From the NCBI RefSeq assembly GCF_036077095.1, contig NZ_CP107961.1, positions 186,001 to 250,000 on the forward strand: 64,000 nucleotides of DNA. The letters run 5' to 3'. The notes under the pieces are model-generated. The model was not told where the DNA came from. It ran no database searches and saw nothing but the letters and a program-made list of their open reading frames with translations. Positions within the stretch are counted from its first letter, which is position 1. Every line of letters begins with the position of its first letter. The position numbers and the translations under genes are program-made. This document shows positions 47,627 through 55,897 of this stretch, in pieces. Origin of the DNA: Streptomyces sp. NBC_00376. Its GTDB lineage: Bacteria; Actinomycetota; Actinomycetes; Streptomycetales; Streptomycetaceae.

Positions 47627-49186
47627 GTGAGTGACTTCGACGCCATCGACGCGTTGCTCGCGGACGTCGGTCCGCAGGCCGAACTCCCGCCGCCGGACGT
47701 CCGGCGCGAGCTGCGGGAGCAGGCCAGGCTCTCCAAGGCCCAGGTGGCCCGAGCGCTCGGCGTGAGCCCCAGTACGGTCGGCGCGTGGGAGGGCGGCCGT
47801 GAGCCGTCGGACGAGATCCGCGCCAAGTACGCGTATCTGCTGGACGGACTGGCCGCCAAGTTCCCCGCCGGGACGGGGCAGGAAACGGCGCCCGCGGAGG
47901 ACGAGGCCGAGGTCGAGGGCGAGACCGGGGACGAGAGCGCGGGCGAGGGCGAGGCAGGGGACGAGGTGGAGTCCCTCGCCGCCGCCGAGCCGTGTGTGCT
48001 GTGCGGAGCACCGGCCAGGCACCGGGTGGCGGGCTTTGCCCAGCACTTGGACCCGTCCGACTGCCGACCCGCGACCGCGACACCGTCCACCGTCGAGCAA
48101 CCGACCTCCACAGAGCCGACTGCTGCGCCGTCCACCGCCACGCAGCCCACACCACCACCATCCCCCGCCCGGCCCGTCCGGGGCCCGGCCAAGCGTGCGT
48201 TCCAGGAGCAGTCCGGGCCCGGGGACCTGATCGGGCAGACGGTTCAGGCGGTGCTCGCCGAGCACCGGGGCGACGTCGAAGCGGCCCTCGCGGCGCTGCT
48301 GAAGCGGGCGATCCCGGACGCGATGCGGCTGCTCGACGAGACCCGCAAGGGCGCGCGGTACGACATCGTCGCGCACCCGTGGATCCCGGACATCCTGCGC
48401 AAGCAGACCTCCAAGGGCGCGGACCGGATCTGGGAGGCGCGCCCGAAGTGGACCCGCCATGAACTGCCGCCCGGCCGCCACGAGGTGACCGCACTCGACA
48501 TCAACGGCGCCTACCTCTCCGCCCTGAAGACCCACCTCCCGCTCGGCCAGCTGGAACACAGCGCCGGATTCGCCCACGACCGCCGCCGCGCCGGCGTCCA
48601 CCTCATCACCCCGCCCGAGTGGGAGCACGGGGCGGTGCTGCCCAACCCGATCGGCAACCGGGACGAGCCCGGCCCGCTGTGGGTCACCGAACCGACCCTG
48701 CGCCTCCTGCTGCGCCTCTCCGGTCCCAAGCACGCCCTGTGCGCGCCCCCGGAGATCCACGAGTCCTACACGTCCGGGGCTACGGAGAACCTGCTGGAGA
48801 AGTTCCGCGTCGCCCTCAAGGAGGCCAGGGACACGGCGATCGCCGACGGCGACGAGGTGACGCTGGAGTACGTGAAGGCGATGTACTCGAAGTTCGTCTC
48901 CACGATGGGGGAGTCGAACTACAACCGCGAGCTCTACCGCCCGGACTGGATGCACATCATCCGCAGCCAGGCGTTCGCCAACCTCTGGATGAAGGCCCTC
49001 AAGGCCCACGACGAGGGACTCACCGTCGTACGCGCGATGGGCACCGATGAGCTCCACGTGATCGGTGACTGGCACCGTGTCTTCCCCGAGGGTCGAGGCG
49101 TGACCGAGGTCAAGACGAAGGACACCTACACCGCGGGCAGAGACGACTCCGAGGACACCGGGGTCATGTCGGGGGAGGAGGAGTAG
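47627..49186 (+). CDS. Telomere-associated protein Tap-like
   Basis: A 519-residue protein resembling Tap, which binds Streptomyces telomere overhangs and recruits the terminal protein. Residues ~25-60 are an XRE-like HTH (RELREQARLSKAQVARALG, VSPSTVGAWEGGREP), then an acidic linker (~85-115), a Cys/His motif (CVLCGAPARHR, then DPSDC; ~123-148), a Pro/Thr linker and a conserved C-terminal half with VTALDINGAYLSALKTHLP, GPLWVTEPTLRLLLRLSGPK and YSKFVSTMGESNYNRELYR. I recall these blocks from Tap proteins; classical Tap is longer. The GTG start follows AAAGGA. The stop abuts the ATG of the next gene, matching the tap-tpg order. It may serve a chromosome end, a linear plasmid or be a relic. Confidence 0.78.
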   Translation: MSDFDAIDALLADVGPQAELPPPDVRRELREQARLSKAQVARALGVSPSTVGAWEGGREPSDEIRAKYAYLLDGLAAKFPAGTGQETAPAEDEAEVEGETGDESAGEGEAGDEVESLAAAEPCVLCGAPARHRVAGFAQHLDPSDCRPATATPSTVEQPTSTEPTAAPSTATQPTPPPSPARPVRGPAKRAFQEQSGPGDLIGQTVQAVLAEHRGDVEAALAALLKRAIPDAMRLLDETRKGARYDIVAHPWIPDILRKQTSKGADRIWEARPKWTRHELPPGRHEVTALDINGAYLSALKTHLPLGQLEHSAGFAHDRRRAGVHLITPPEWEHGAVLPNPIGNRDEPGPLWVTEPTLRLLLRLSGPKHALCAPPEIHESYTSGATENLLEKFRVALKEARDTAIADGDEVTLEYVKAMYSKFVSTMGESNYNRELYRPDWMHIIRSQAFANLWMKALKAHDEGLTVVRAMGTDELHVIGDWHRVFPEGRGVTEVKTKDTYTAGRDDSEDTGVMSGEEE

Positions 49187-49756
49187 ATGCCCGAGAGGAC
49201 CATCGACTTCGGGAAGTTCGGCGCCCGGGGCATCAAGGGCAGTGACGCCGTCGCACGCAAACTCGACGAGCTGGCGGACGGCGTCGTCACCCCGGTGACC
49301 GTGAAGCGTGGTCTGATGGCGCGCCTGCACTATCTGACGAGGACGGAACACAGCCGCAGGGCGGCCAGGGACGCCGGGCTGACGGTGACCGACCGGACGC
49401 TGAAGGCATGGCTGGAGGAACGGCGCCGGCCGTCGAACGCCAACCTGGAGCGCATCGACGCCGCCTACCGTCAGGTGCGCCGCCAGAACGTCGCCCGGTA
49501 TCTCCTGCGGCGCCTGAACGCCGGCGGCGGGACGCGGGTGGAGATCCACCCGCTGAACCAGTCGCAGGTGCCCCGGCCGCTCCAGCGACTGGTTGAGTAC
49601 CGCACGATGAACGTTCGCCGCTGGGACCGCATCGTCGAGGCCTGGGCATCCGGCGACCAGCAGGGCCTGGACGACGCCTGGGAGGACGTCATCGTCGACC
49701 TCGGCTCCCAGTGGGGCCAGTACGAGTACGTCACCAACATCGGCTTCGCGGCGTAG
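49187..49756 (+). CDS. Tpg-like (terminal protein-like) HTH protein
   Basis: A 189-residue protein starting at the base after the Tap-like stop, with GAGGAGG overlapping that stop, so translation is coupled. Size (classical Tpg is ~184) and order match Tpg, the protein attached to telomere 5' ends. The layout is similar: an N-terminal arm, then ARLHYLTRTEHSRRAARDAG and DRTLKAWLEERRRPSNANL as an HTH-like segment, then an Arg-rich helix and GGGTRVEIHPLNQSQVPR. Sequence identity to classical Tpg looks low, so it would be an atypical terminal protein or a DNA-binding relative. Without the telomere nearby, function is inferred from the operon. Confidence 0.55.
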   Translation: MPERTIDFGKFGARGIKGSDAVARKLDELADGVVTPVTVKRGLMARLHYLTRTEHSRRAARDAGLTVTDRTLKAWLEERRRPSNANLERIDAAYRQVRRQNVARYLLRRLNAGGGTRVEIHPLNQSQVPRPLQRLVEYRTMNVRRWDRIVEAWASGDQQGLDDAWEDVIVDLGSQWGQYEYVTNIGFAA

Positions 49757-49796
49757 CCGACCGGCCCCGACGCCTTGCGGGAAATGCTCGGCCTGC

Positions 49797-50570
49797 TCAG
49801 CCCGCTCGGTCCACGGGGACCAGCGTGAGGTAGGCCATCCCGAGCACTCCCCGGTAGCCCCGCAGCCAGCTCGCCCGGTGCCGGTCGACCCGCTCGCGCG
49901 TCTCCTGCGACAGCGGGTGGTCCGGGTGAGCGGCGAGCCACTCCTCCACGTCCGACTGGTAGCCGGACTCGAAGTCCTCCCACTCGTCCTCGCCGGCCGT
50001 CTCGATCCAGGCGGGCCGGAACCCGGCGGCCGCCGCGACTTCGACGAGTCCGGCCAGGTCGTGGAGTTCGTCGGCACGGGCGTCCGGCCACATCGCGGCC
50101 AGTTCGGCGGAGGTGGGAGAGCGCTGCCAGAAGGTCTCGGCGAGCAGGACCCGCCCCCCGGGCGCGACGATCCCGCGCAGCGCGCGCAGCGCGTCGGCGC
50201 TGTGCCGGGGCGGTTCCTCGTCGCTGAGGGCGTGACTGGCCCCGAGACACAGGACGAGGTCGGCAGGCCCGTGCGACGTTTCCGCGGCGGACCCCTCGAC
50301 GAACTCCACACGGTCGGTCAGCGCACGGGCCTCGGCGTTCGCGCGCCCCCGGGCGAGGTCCTCGCCGTTGAGGTCGATGCCGATCCCGGTCGCCCCCGGC
50401 ACCGCGTCGAGGACGCGGAGCATCAACTCCCCCCAGCCACAACCGATGTCCAGGACCCGCGCCGGGGCGGCCCGGCCGAGCCGGTCGACGATCCGCGCGG
50501 CTCGCGCCTCGGAGAGCGGACCGTGGAAGGTGAGCCGGGTCAGGCGCGGCGGAAGATCGTTCTCAGTCAT
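49797..50570 (-). CDS. Class I SAM-dependent methyltransferase
   Basis: A 257-residue methyltransferase with the SAM-binding motif VLDIGCGWGELMLRVLD at ~38-54, the acidic motif IGIDLNGEDLARGRANAEA and motif ADLVLCLGASHAL (~103-116). The C-terminus has WLRGYRGVLGMAYLTLVP. Length and motifs fit small-molecule methyltransferases. It is convergent with the Tpg-like gene, 40 bp apart, and precedes a hypothetical gene on the same strand. The substrate cannot be deduced. No special link to the PKS cluster, which is 15 kb away. Confidence 0.87.
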   Translation of the reverse strand: MTENDLPPRLTRLTFHGPLSEARAARIVDRLGRAAPARVLDIGCGWGELMLRVLDAVPGATGIGIDLNGEDLARGRANAEARALTDRVEFVEGSAAETSHGPADLVLCLGASHALSDEEPPRHSADALRALRGIVAPGGRVLLAETFWQRSPTSAELAAMWPDARADELHDLAGLVEVAAAAGFRPAWIETAGEDEWEDFESGYQSDVEEWLAAHPDHPLSQETRERVDRHRASWLRGYRGVLGMAYLTLVPVDRAG

Positions 50571-50652
50571 GCGGCGCAGGCTAGCTCCGACGGGTCCGCC
50601 ATGAACACCGAGTTATCGCGCTGCCGAGTCGGACCGGGCGGAGCCGACGCGG

Positions 50653-51051
50653 TCAGAGCCGATACGGCCACAGACCGACGTTCTTCTTCCCGACTCGGAC
50701 CTCGACCCATGCCGCGTCGACGCCGTCCGGCGGTGGCGGAACCGCGAGTTCGAACAGGAGCAGCGCGCCACTCACGTCCAACAGTGCCGTGCCGTCCCCG
50801 GTGGGACTCAGCCGGCCCCGGAAGACGATGTGTTCACCGTCCTCCCGGAATCCGGGCGGGCCGGAGGCGGCCGGCCGGGTGTTCGCCGCCCAGACGATGT
50901 CCTCGTCGACGGTCCACTCGACATGGTGCTCGCGGCCCACGTCCTCGGGGGCACCGTGCCAGAGCACCACGGCGGTGCCCACCGCGCAGCGCACTCGGAC
51001 CCTCGCGGGCTTCGACGGGACCTGCCGCACCGCCTCTGTCCGGACCATCAT
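50653..51051 (-). CDS. Conserved hypothetical protein
   Basis: A 132-residue soluble protein without a recognised domain. It begins with two adjacent ATGs (51051 and 51048) and contains a beta-rich core (HHVEWTVDEDIVWAANTRP, EHIVFRGRLSPTGDG) and ends in KKNVGLWPYRL. There is no signal peptide. It lies 48 bp downstream of the YdeI-like gene and 82 bp upstream of the methyltransferase, all on the minus strand, so a small operon is possible. Confidence 0.55.
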   Translation of the reverse strand: MMVRTEAVRQVPSKPARVRVRCAVGTAVVLWHGAPEDVGREHHVEWTVDEDIVWAANTRPAASGPPGFREDGEHIVFRGRLSPTGDGTALLDVSGALLLFELAVPPPPDGVDAAWVEVRVGKKNVGLWPYRL

Positions 51052-51099
51052 CCCGTCATCATCGGCGAAGCCGCCGCTCAGCCGGACACCGCCCTCGGC

Positions 51100-51678
51100 T
51101 CATTCCGGCGGATCCGCGTGCGCCAGCCGGTGCAGGGCCTTGTCGAGCCGGGCCTTCCGGGTCTCCGGGGTGAGCGCCTGGAGCAACGGCAGGATCAGCT
51201 GGTAGCGCCCCGACCGGTCGAGAGCCTCGAACGCCTTCCTGGCCCCGGGATCCGCGTCGAGCGCCGCCACCAGGTCCGGCGGTGCCGTCGCCGTCCGCTG
51301 CGACTCGTACGCTGCCGCCCACCGCCCGTCCTGCTGGGCTCTGCGCACCTCGGCCAGCCCGGGTTCACGCATCCGTCCCGCGGCCGTCAGCTTCGCCACC
51401 TTGTCCACGTTCACCTGCGACCACAGGCTCCTGGGGCGGCGCGGCAGGTACTTCTGGAGGTAGTACTGCTCGTCGAGCGACCGGCGCTGTCCGGAGATCC
51501 AGCCGTAGCACAGCCCGATGTCGACCATCTCGTCGTCGGTGACCGTCGCGATGCCGGACTTCTTCTTGGCCACCTTGATCCATATGCCGGTGCTGTGTGT
51601 GCCGTGCTCGGCCAGCCAGCTCTCGAACGCCTCGGCGTCCGTGAACGCGATGACCTCCACCCCGTTGATCTCGTCCAT
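51100..51678 (-). CDS. YdeI/OmpD-associated family protein
   Basis: A 192-residue cytoplasmic protein of the YdeI/OmpD-associated family. Typical landmarks are FESWLAEHGTHSTGIWIKVA near the N-terminus, VDIGLCYGWISGQRRSLDE in the middle (the LCYGWIDGQ-type signature) and a C-terminal FEALDRSGRYQLILPLLQA with PETRKARLDKAL. The family is linked to peptide or stress tolerance in enterobacteria but has no settled biochemical activity. The ATG at 51678 is the family start; the longer frame upstream is antisense to the MFS leader. Divergent from the MFS exporter. Confidence 0.85.
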   Translation of the reverse strand: MDEINGVEVIAFTDAEAFESWLAEHGTHSTGIWIKVAKKKSGIATVTDDEMVDIGLCYGWISGQRRSLDEQYYLQKYLPRRPRSLWSQVNVDKVAKLTAAGRMREPGLAEVRRAQQDGRWAAAYESQRTATAPPDLVAALDADPGARKAFEALDRSGRYQLILPLLQALTPETRKARLDKALHRLAHADPPE

Positions 51679-51761
51679 GCGGCTCAGATTATCGGCCGGC
51701 GGACTGTACCGTTGGGGCCGCCCGATGCCGGGGCATCGAACGCCCCACGAGGAGCCAGGAC

Positions 51762-51788
51762 ATGCCCGGTCGCCCGAGCACGCGTTGA
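51762..51788 (+). CDS. Putative leader peptide MPGRPSTR before an MFS exporter
   Basis: ATG at 51762 to TGA at 51786-51788 encodes eight residues. GAGGAG lies exactly seven bases before the ATG. The context GAGGAGCCAGGACATG is almost the same as GAGGAGACCAGACATG before the ABC-F leader peptide. Stems CGATGCC/GGCATCG before it (51723-51738) and CAGGCC/GGCCTG after it (51794-51811) could switch. Inferred only from layout. Confidence 0.4.
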   Translation: MPGRPSTR

Positions 51789-51926
51789 CACCGCAGGCCG
51801 TGACCGGCCTGTCATCGCGTGCTGCCTCCGATGTGCGGCACAGCGAGCCTTCCCCCGCCCGAACCGTCGGCGCAGCCGCCGTACGCCGGGTGGCGGGCAC
51901 CTTCTTCGGCAACCCGAGGGATTCCT

Positions 51927-53375
51927 GTGCCGTCCGCTTCCTCCTCCGTTCCTTCTCCCACTTCCCTTTCCCTTTCCCTTTCCCTTTCCGTTTCCGTGTC
52001 CCATTCCGGGCGCTCCGATCCGCCAGGCCTGTGGCGGGACGCCGATTTCCGCAGGCTCTGGGTGGGCCAGACGGTCTCCCAACTCGGCGAGCACGCAAGC
52101 CTGGTGATCCTTCCGCTGATCGCCGTTCTGACCCTCGACGCGGACGCCGGCCGACTGGGCGCCCTCCGCGCGGTGGGGCAGATGCCGATCCTGCTGTTCT
52201 CGCTCCTGGTCGGCGCGTGGGTGGACAGATGGCGGACCCGTACGGTCATGGTCCTGGCCGATCTCGGCCGGGCCGTGGCGCTGGGACCGGTCGCCGCGTC
52301 CGGTCTCCTGGGCCTGCTGGGGCTGCCGGTCCTGTACGCGGCCGCCTTTGCCGTCGGGACCCTGTCCGTGTTCTTCGACGTGGCCTACCAGGCTTCCCTC
52401 GTACGACTGGTGGGGCGCGATCAGTTGGTACGCGGCAACAGCGCGCTGGAGGGCAGCCGTTCAGCGGCCCAGACCGGCGGCCCCGCCCTCGGCGGCATGC
52501 TGGTCTCCCTGCTGTCGGCGCCGGTCGCCGTCGCGTCCGGCACGTTGTTCTTCACGCTGTCGTTCCTGTCGATCCGGCGGATCCGGCGCGACGAACCCGT
52601 CCCGCAGCGCCTGGAACGTCCCGCTCGGGTCCGGCGGCGGATCAGCGAGGGGCTCCGCTTCGTCGCCGGCGATCCAGTGCTGCGGACGGTGGGGCTCGCC
52701 TCCGCCGCCTTCCAGTTCTCCTTCGCCGCGATGATGACCGTCTATCTGCTCTTCCTGACCCGCGAACTCCACCTCTCGGGCACCGCCGTCGGGCCGGCGC
52801 TCGCGGCGACGGGACCGGGAGCGCTGCTGGGCTCGCTGCTCGCCGCCCGGCTGCCGGCCCGGTTCGGCCACGGCCCGGTGCTCGTGTCGGCGGCGGTACT
52901 CGGCGACGGCGTGATGCTGTGCGTGCCCGCGCTGCACGGGCCCGCCGGGGTGACGGTCCCTTCGCTCATCGCGGTCAACCTCGTGTTCGGGGCCTTTGGC
53001 CAGTTGGTGAACGTCACGGTCATGGCCGTGCGGGAGGCCGTCACCCCGGACGGGATGCAGGGCCGCGTGGCAGCGACGATCACCTTCGCCGGCATGGGCC
53101 TCACCCCGGTCGGCTCGCTGCTCGGCGGTTTCCTCGCGCAGGAGTGGGCGCCGCGCACGGCTCTCCTGGTGACGACCGCGGGGCTGATGGTGTCCCCCGC
53201 CCTGATGGCCCTGTCCCCGCTCGCCCGCCTGGGCCGGACCCTTCCGGCCCCGGGCACGCACCGTTGCGGACCACGTCGCAGCGCCCCGGAACGGGGGAGT
53301 GCCCGGGGCGCTGCTGCATGTGGTGCGGCGGTTGGTCTGCTCCTAGCTTTGACCCTCGTACTGTCGTTCTGCTGA
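51927..53375 (+). CDS. MFS exporter, EntS-like
   Basis: A 482-residue 12-segment MFS protein. After a Ser/Leu-rich N-terminus made by a TTTCCC hexanucleotide run come FRRLWVGQTVSQLGEHASLV, AVGQMPILLFSLLVGAWVDR (motif A loop WVDRWRTR) and FGAFGQLVNVTVMAVREAV, typical of enterobactin-exporter and macrolide-efflux-like proteins. The GTG at 51927 follows GAGGGA. The last ~45 residues (HRCGPRRSAPERGSARGAA and following) look unnatural and overlap a 12-bp-arm hairpin (53278-53314), so the genuine stop may have been lost by a frameshift or sequence error. Exported substrate unknown; a leader peptide lies upstream. Confidence 0.82.
   Translation: MPSASSSVPSPTSLSLSLSLSVSVSHSGRSDPPGLWRDADFRRLWVGQTVSQLGEHASLVILPLIAVLTLDADAGRLGALRAVGQMPILLFSLLVGAWVDRWRTRTVMVLADLGRAVALGPVAASGLLGLLGLPVLYAAAFAVGTLSVFFDVAYQASLVRLVGRDQLVRGNSALEGSRSAAQTGGPALGGMLVSLLSAPVAVASGTLFFTLSFLSIRRIRRDEPVPQRLERPARVRRRISEGLRFVAGDPVLRTVGLASAAFQFSFAAMMTVYLLFLTRELHLSGTAVGPALAATGPGALLGSLLAARLPARFGHGPVLVSAAVLGDGVMLCVPALHGPAGVTVPSLIAVNLVFGAFGQLVNVTVMAVREAVTPDGMQGRVAATITFAGMGLTPVGSLLGGFLAQEWAPRTALLVTTAGLMVSPALMALSPLARLGRTLPAPGTHRCGPRRSAPERGSARGAAACGAAVGLLLALTLVLSFC
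53278..53314. terminator. Hairpin terminator overlapping the end of the MFS frame
   Basis: Perfect 12-bp arms GCAGCGCCCCGG (53278-53289) and CCGGGGCGCTGC (53303-53314) with a 13-nt loop. Terminators normally lie after the stop, so its position inside the frame questions the MFS C-terminus. Confidence 0.65.
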
Positions 53376-53413
53376 TGTCCGGCTGATGTAGCACTGATGC
53401 CACGACGTCCCCG

Positions 53414-54349
53414 TCAGGGAACCAGGACCAGCCGGCCGCGGATGCCGCCCTCGGCCAGTCGGCGGTGGGCCTGCGCCGCCTCGTGGAGGGGCAGGGTGTC
53501 GGCCACCCGCACGGTGAGCTGCCCCGTCCCGGCCAGTGAGGAGAGCCGGGCGAGGGCATCGGCGTCCGCTGCGATCCACTGCTCGGCCACGGTGATACCG
53601 CGCAGCGGTACCGGCGCGGCACCGCCGACGACCGAGACGAAGGCGCCTCGGTTGCGTACGGCGCCCAGCGCCGGGATCCCGACCACGGCGGCGTCCAGGG
53701 CGGCGTCCACACCGCCCGGGACCAGCGCGCGAACGGCCTCGGCGAGGTCGGCCGAGCGGGGCACGAACCACCGGGCACCCGCCGCCCGGACGAACGCCTC
53801 GTCCCCGGCCGCGGCGCTTGCCACCACCCGCAGCCCGCGCAGGGCGGCCAGCTCCACCGCGTAACCGCCCACCGCACCCGCGGCACCGGTCACCAGCAGG
53901 GTCGCGCCCGGCTCCGGGTCGAGCAGGTCAAGGGACTGGAGGGCGGTGAGTCCGTTCAGCGGCAGCGTCGCGGCCTCGACGGCCGAGAGCCCGGCGGGCG
54001 CCGTCGCGACCGCGGTGGCGTCCAGCACGACGAATTCCGCGTAGGTGCCGAGCGAGAGGTCGAGCCTGTCCCGTACCCCGATCACCCGGTCGCCCGGGGA
54101 GAACGTCATCACCCCCGGACCGACCTCGTCGACCCGGCCCGCGACGTCCCAGCCCAGGCCGATGACCTCCCTGGGCGACATCAGTCCCGCCGAGAGGAGA
54201 TTCCCGGAGCGGGTGGCCGCGTCTACCGGATTGACCGCGGCTGCTTCGACCCGCACCCGTACCTGCCCGGCTCCGGTGGCCGGCACCGGCACATCCACCA
54301 GCTCCAGCGCCTCCGGTCCGCCCACTGCCCGTACCACGATCGCGCGCAC
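53414..54349 (-). CDS. NADP-dependent quinone oxidoreductase-like (MDR family)
   Basis: A 311-residue zinc-free medium-chain dehydrogenase/reductase. The N-terminal catalytic fold shows AAAVNPVDAATRSGNL and GLGWDVAGRVDEVGPGV, and the cofactor loop is VTGAAGAVGGYAVELAALRG (~153-172), with HEAAQAHRRLAEGGIRGRLV at the C-terminus. The family reduces quinones or enones with NADPH. It is divergent from a HxlR regulator over 123 bp, the standard layout for HxlR-controlled reductases responding to electrophiles. The start ATG matches the MRAIVVRAVGGPEALEL family start. Confidence 0.9.
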   Translation of the reverse strand: MRAIVVRAVGGPEALELVDVPVPATGAGQVRVRVEAAAVNPVDAATRSGNLLSAGLMSPREVIGLGWDVAGRVDEVGPGVMTFSPGDRVIGVRDRLDLSLGTYAEFVVLDATAVATAPAGLSAVEAATLPLNGLTALQSLDLLDPEPGATLLVTGAAGAVGGYAVELAALRGLRVVASAAAGDEAFVRAAGARWFVPRSADLAEAVRALVPGGVDAALDAAVVGIPALGAVRNRGAFVSVVGGAAPVPLRGITVAEQWIAADADALARLSSLAGTGQLTVRVADTLPLHEAAQAHRRLAEGGIRGRLVLVP

Positions 54350-54436
54350 GCGCCGCCCCTTTCCTCGGTCCCTCGGTCCCTTGGCTTTCGATCAACGGGC
54401 GCGACCCTAGGGGGAGTTACTCTCCATGAGGAAGAA

Positions 54437-54452
54437 GGCACTTCAAGGTGCC
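54437..54452. promoter_or_regulatory. Putative HxlR operator
   Basis: GGCAC and GTGCC flank a TTCAAG centre (54437-54452), about 20 bp before the HxlR gene and in the divergent promoter region. Confidence 0.4.
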
Positions 54453-54472
54453 CAGGGAACGCGAGGAGAGTC

Positions 54473-54853
54473 ATGGCAACGCGAGCCGAGGCACGTGCCG
54501 AATACGACGCCTACCTCGCCGAGTGCCCCGCGAGGCACCTGCTGGACCGCATCAGCAACAAGTGGGTCAGCCTGATCGTCAACGCCCTCGCCGAGGGGCC
54601 GCAGCGCTACACCGAGCTGTCCCGGAGGCTGGTGAGCGTCAGTCAGAAGATGCTCACCCAGAGCCTGCGCAACCTGGAACGGGACGGTCTGCTCACCCGG
54701 ACCGTCACACCGTCGGTGCCGGTCCGGGTCGACTACGCCCTCACTCCTCTCGGGGAGAGCCTGGTTCCGGTGATGCGGGCGATCAAGGCGTGGGCGGAGG
54801 AGAGCATGGACGAGGTCCGGGCCGCCCGGTCCGGCTATGACGGGGAGGCCTGA
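54473..54853 (+). CDS. HxlR-family transcriptional regulator
   Basis: A 126-residue winged-helix protein. CPARHLLDRISNKWVSLIV is the HxlR signature with its redox-possible N-terminal Cys, followed by LAEGPQRYTELSRRL, VSVSQKMLTQSLRNLERDG as recognition helix and the wing DYALTPLGESL. It is preceded by GAGGAG nine bases from the ATG. Divergent from the quinone oxidoreductase, it most likely represses or activates that gene in response to electrophiles or oxidants, as known for this family. Confidence 0.92.
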   Translation: MATRAEARAEYDAYLAECPARHLLDRISNKWVSLIVNALAEGPQRYTELSRRLVSVSQKMLTQSLRNLERDGLLTRTVTPSVPVRVDYALTPLGESLVPVMRAIKAWAEESMDEVRAARSGYDGEA

Positions 54854-54915
54854 CGCGACGGCCGGACCCGGAGGCCGGACCCGGGGCCTGACGCCACGGT
54901 CTGACCCTGGGATGC

Positions 54916-55671
54916 TCATCCGCGGTCCGCATGGGGCGTGGCCGCGTCGCCCGAAGCAGGTTCGGGGTTCGTGTACAGGATCTCGCGGGCCTGCTCCGCG
55001 GCGCGGGCGATGCTCTCGCCGACGAAGTCGACGAAGCGGGCGATGTTCTCCAGGCGCACGGCTGCCGGGGTGTCGGGGCCGAGGACGCCGACCCCTTGCC
55101 GGGCGGTCCGGGCGAGCTGGGCGTTGGCCCGCGCGGCGGCGATCATCGACCGGTACCAGACCTCGTCGTCGACGAGGTAGCGCTCGCGGCGGCGTTCGTC
55201 CCGTTCGCGGCTGATGAGGCCCTGGCTTTCGAGGTACGCCATCGCTTTGGAGATGGACGCCGGGCTGACCTGGAGGCGCTGGACGAGCTCGGACGCGGTG
55301 AGGCTGCCCGCGTCGCTGGTGAGCAGGCAGGTCAGCACCCGGGCCATCATCTGGGGCAGGCCCTGCTGCATCAGGAGGGTGGTGAACACCTCCTCGTACT
55401 CGCGCACGGCCTCGGTGTCGCGTCCGTTGGCCTGCTCGGGCGGCTGCGGCCCGCGAGGGGTGGCCTGCCTTCGCCGGTGGGCGCGGCGTTCGGTGGCGCG
55501 GTGGGCCAGGTCGGCGCGGTAGGCGGTGGGGCCGCCGTTACGCATCACCTCGCGCGTGATCGTCGAGGTGGGGCGGTCCAGGCGTCTGGCGATCTCCGCG
55601 TAGGCGAGCCCGTCGGCCACCCCCAGCGCGATCTGCTGGCGTTCCTGCTGGGTGAGTCTGCCTCCCGGCAC
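54916..55671 (-). CDS. Two-HTH regulator: IS30-like N-terminal HTH plus MarR/GbsR-like domain
   Basis: A 251-residue regulator. The N-terminus, RLTQQERQQIALGVADGLAY then EIARRLDRPTSTITREV, is the HTH type best known from IS30 transposases. No transposase catalytic domain follows. Residues ~105-190 form a winged helix of MarR/GbsR type (RVLTCLLTSDAGSLTASELV, LQVSPASISKAMAYLESQG, RRRERYLVDDEV). It is divergent from the DUF4097-hydrolase pair across a region rich in GCAAC/GTTGC palindromes, which I take as its operators. Autoregulation is likely. Confidence 0.83.
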   Translation of the reverse strand: MPGGRLTQQERQQIALGVADGLAYAEIARRLDRPTSTITREVMRNGGPTAYRADLAHRATERRAHRRRQATPRGPQPPEQANGRDTEAVREYEEVFTTLLMQQGLPQMMARVLTCLLTSDAGSLTASELVQRLQVSPASISKAMAYLESQGLISRERDERRRERYLVDDEVWYRSMIAAARANAQLARTARQGVGVLGPDTPAAVRLENIARFVDFVGESIARAAEQAREILYTNPEPASGDAATPHADRG

Positions 55672-55727
55672 CGCGATCTCCCTTCACGCTTCCTCGATGC
55701 CCCCAGCATAGCGTTCACTCTCCATTC

Positions 55728-55833
55728 AATGCAACGAACGGGGTGGCTGACGTTGCATTAAAAGCGGAATCGTTGCAACGATAATTGGCCCTTCACCTGC
55801 ACTGATGCTTATCGAGTGCAACAAGCTTGTTGC
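55728..55833. promoter_or_regulatory. Cluster of GCAAC/GTTGC palindromes, putative operators
   Basis: AATGCAACG (55728-55736) pairs with CGTTGCATT (55751-55759); CGTTGCAACG at 55771-55780 is a perfect palindrome; GCAACAAGCTTGTTGC at 55818-55833 is a perfect 16-bp palindrome. All lie between the two-HTH regulator and the DUF4097 gene. Confidence 0.65.
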
Positions 55834-55897
55834 CCGATCCTTGAACGCAACGTAGCGTTTGCGATGTCAGAAACGACGAACGCAAAAGGAGAGCACG

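Noticed and set aside
46860..49800. Chromosome telomere next to the Tap-like gene
   Set aside because: No series of closely spaced palindromes of the Streptomyces telomere type was seen.
54916..55671. IS30-family transposase
   Set aside because: Only the N-terminal HTH matches; there is no DDE catalytic domain and a MarR-like winged helix follows.
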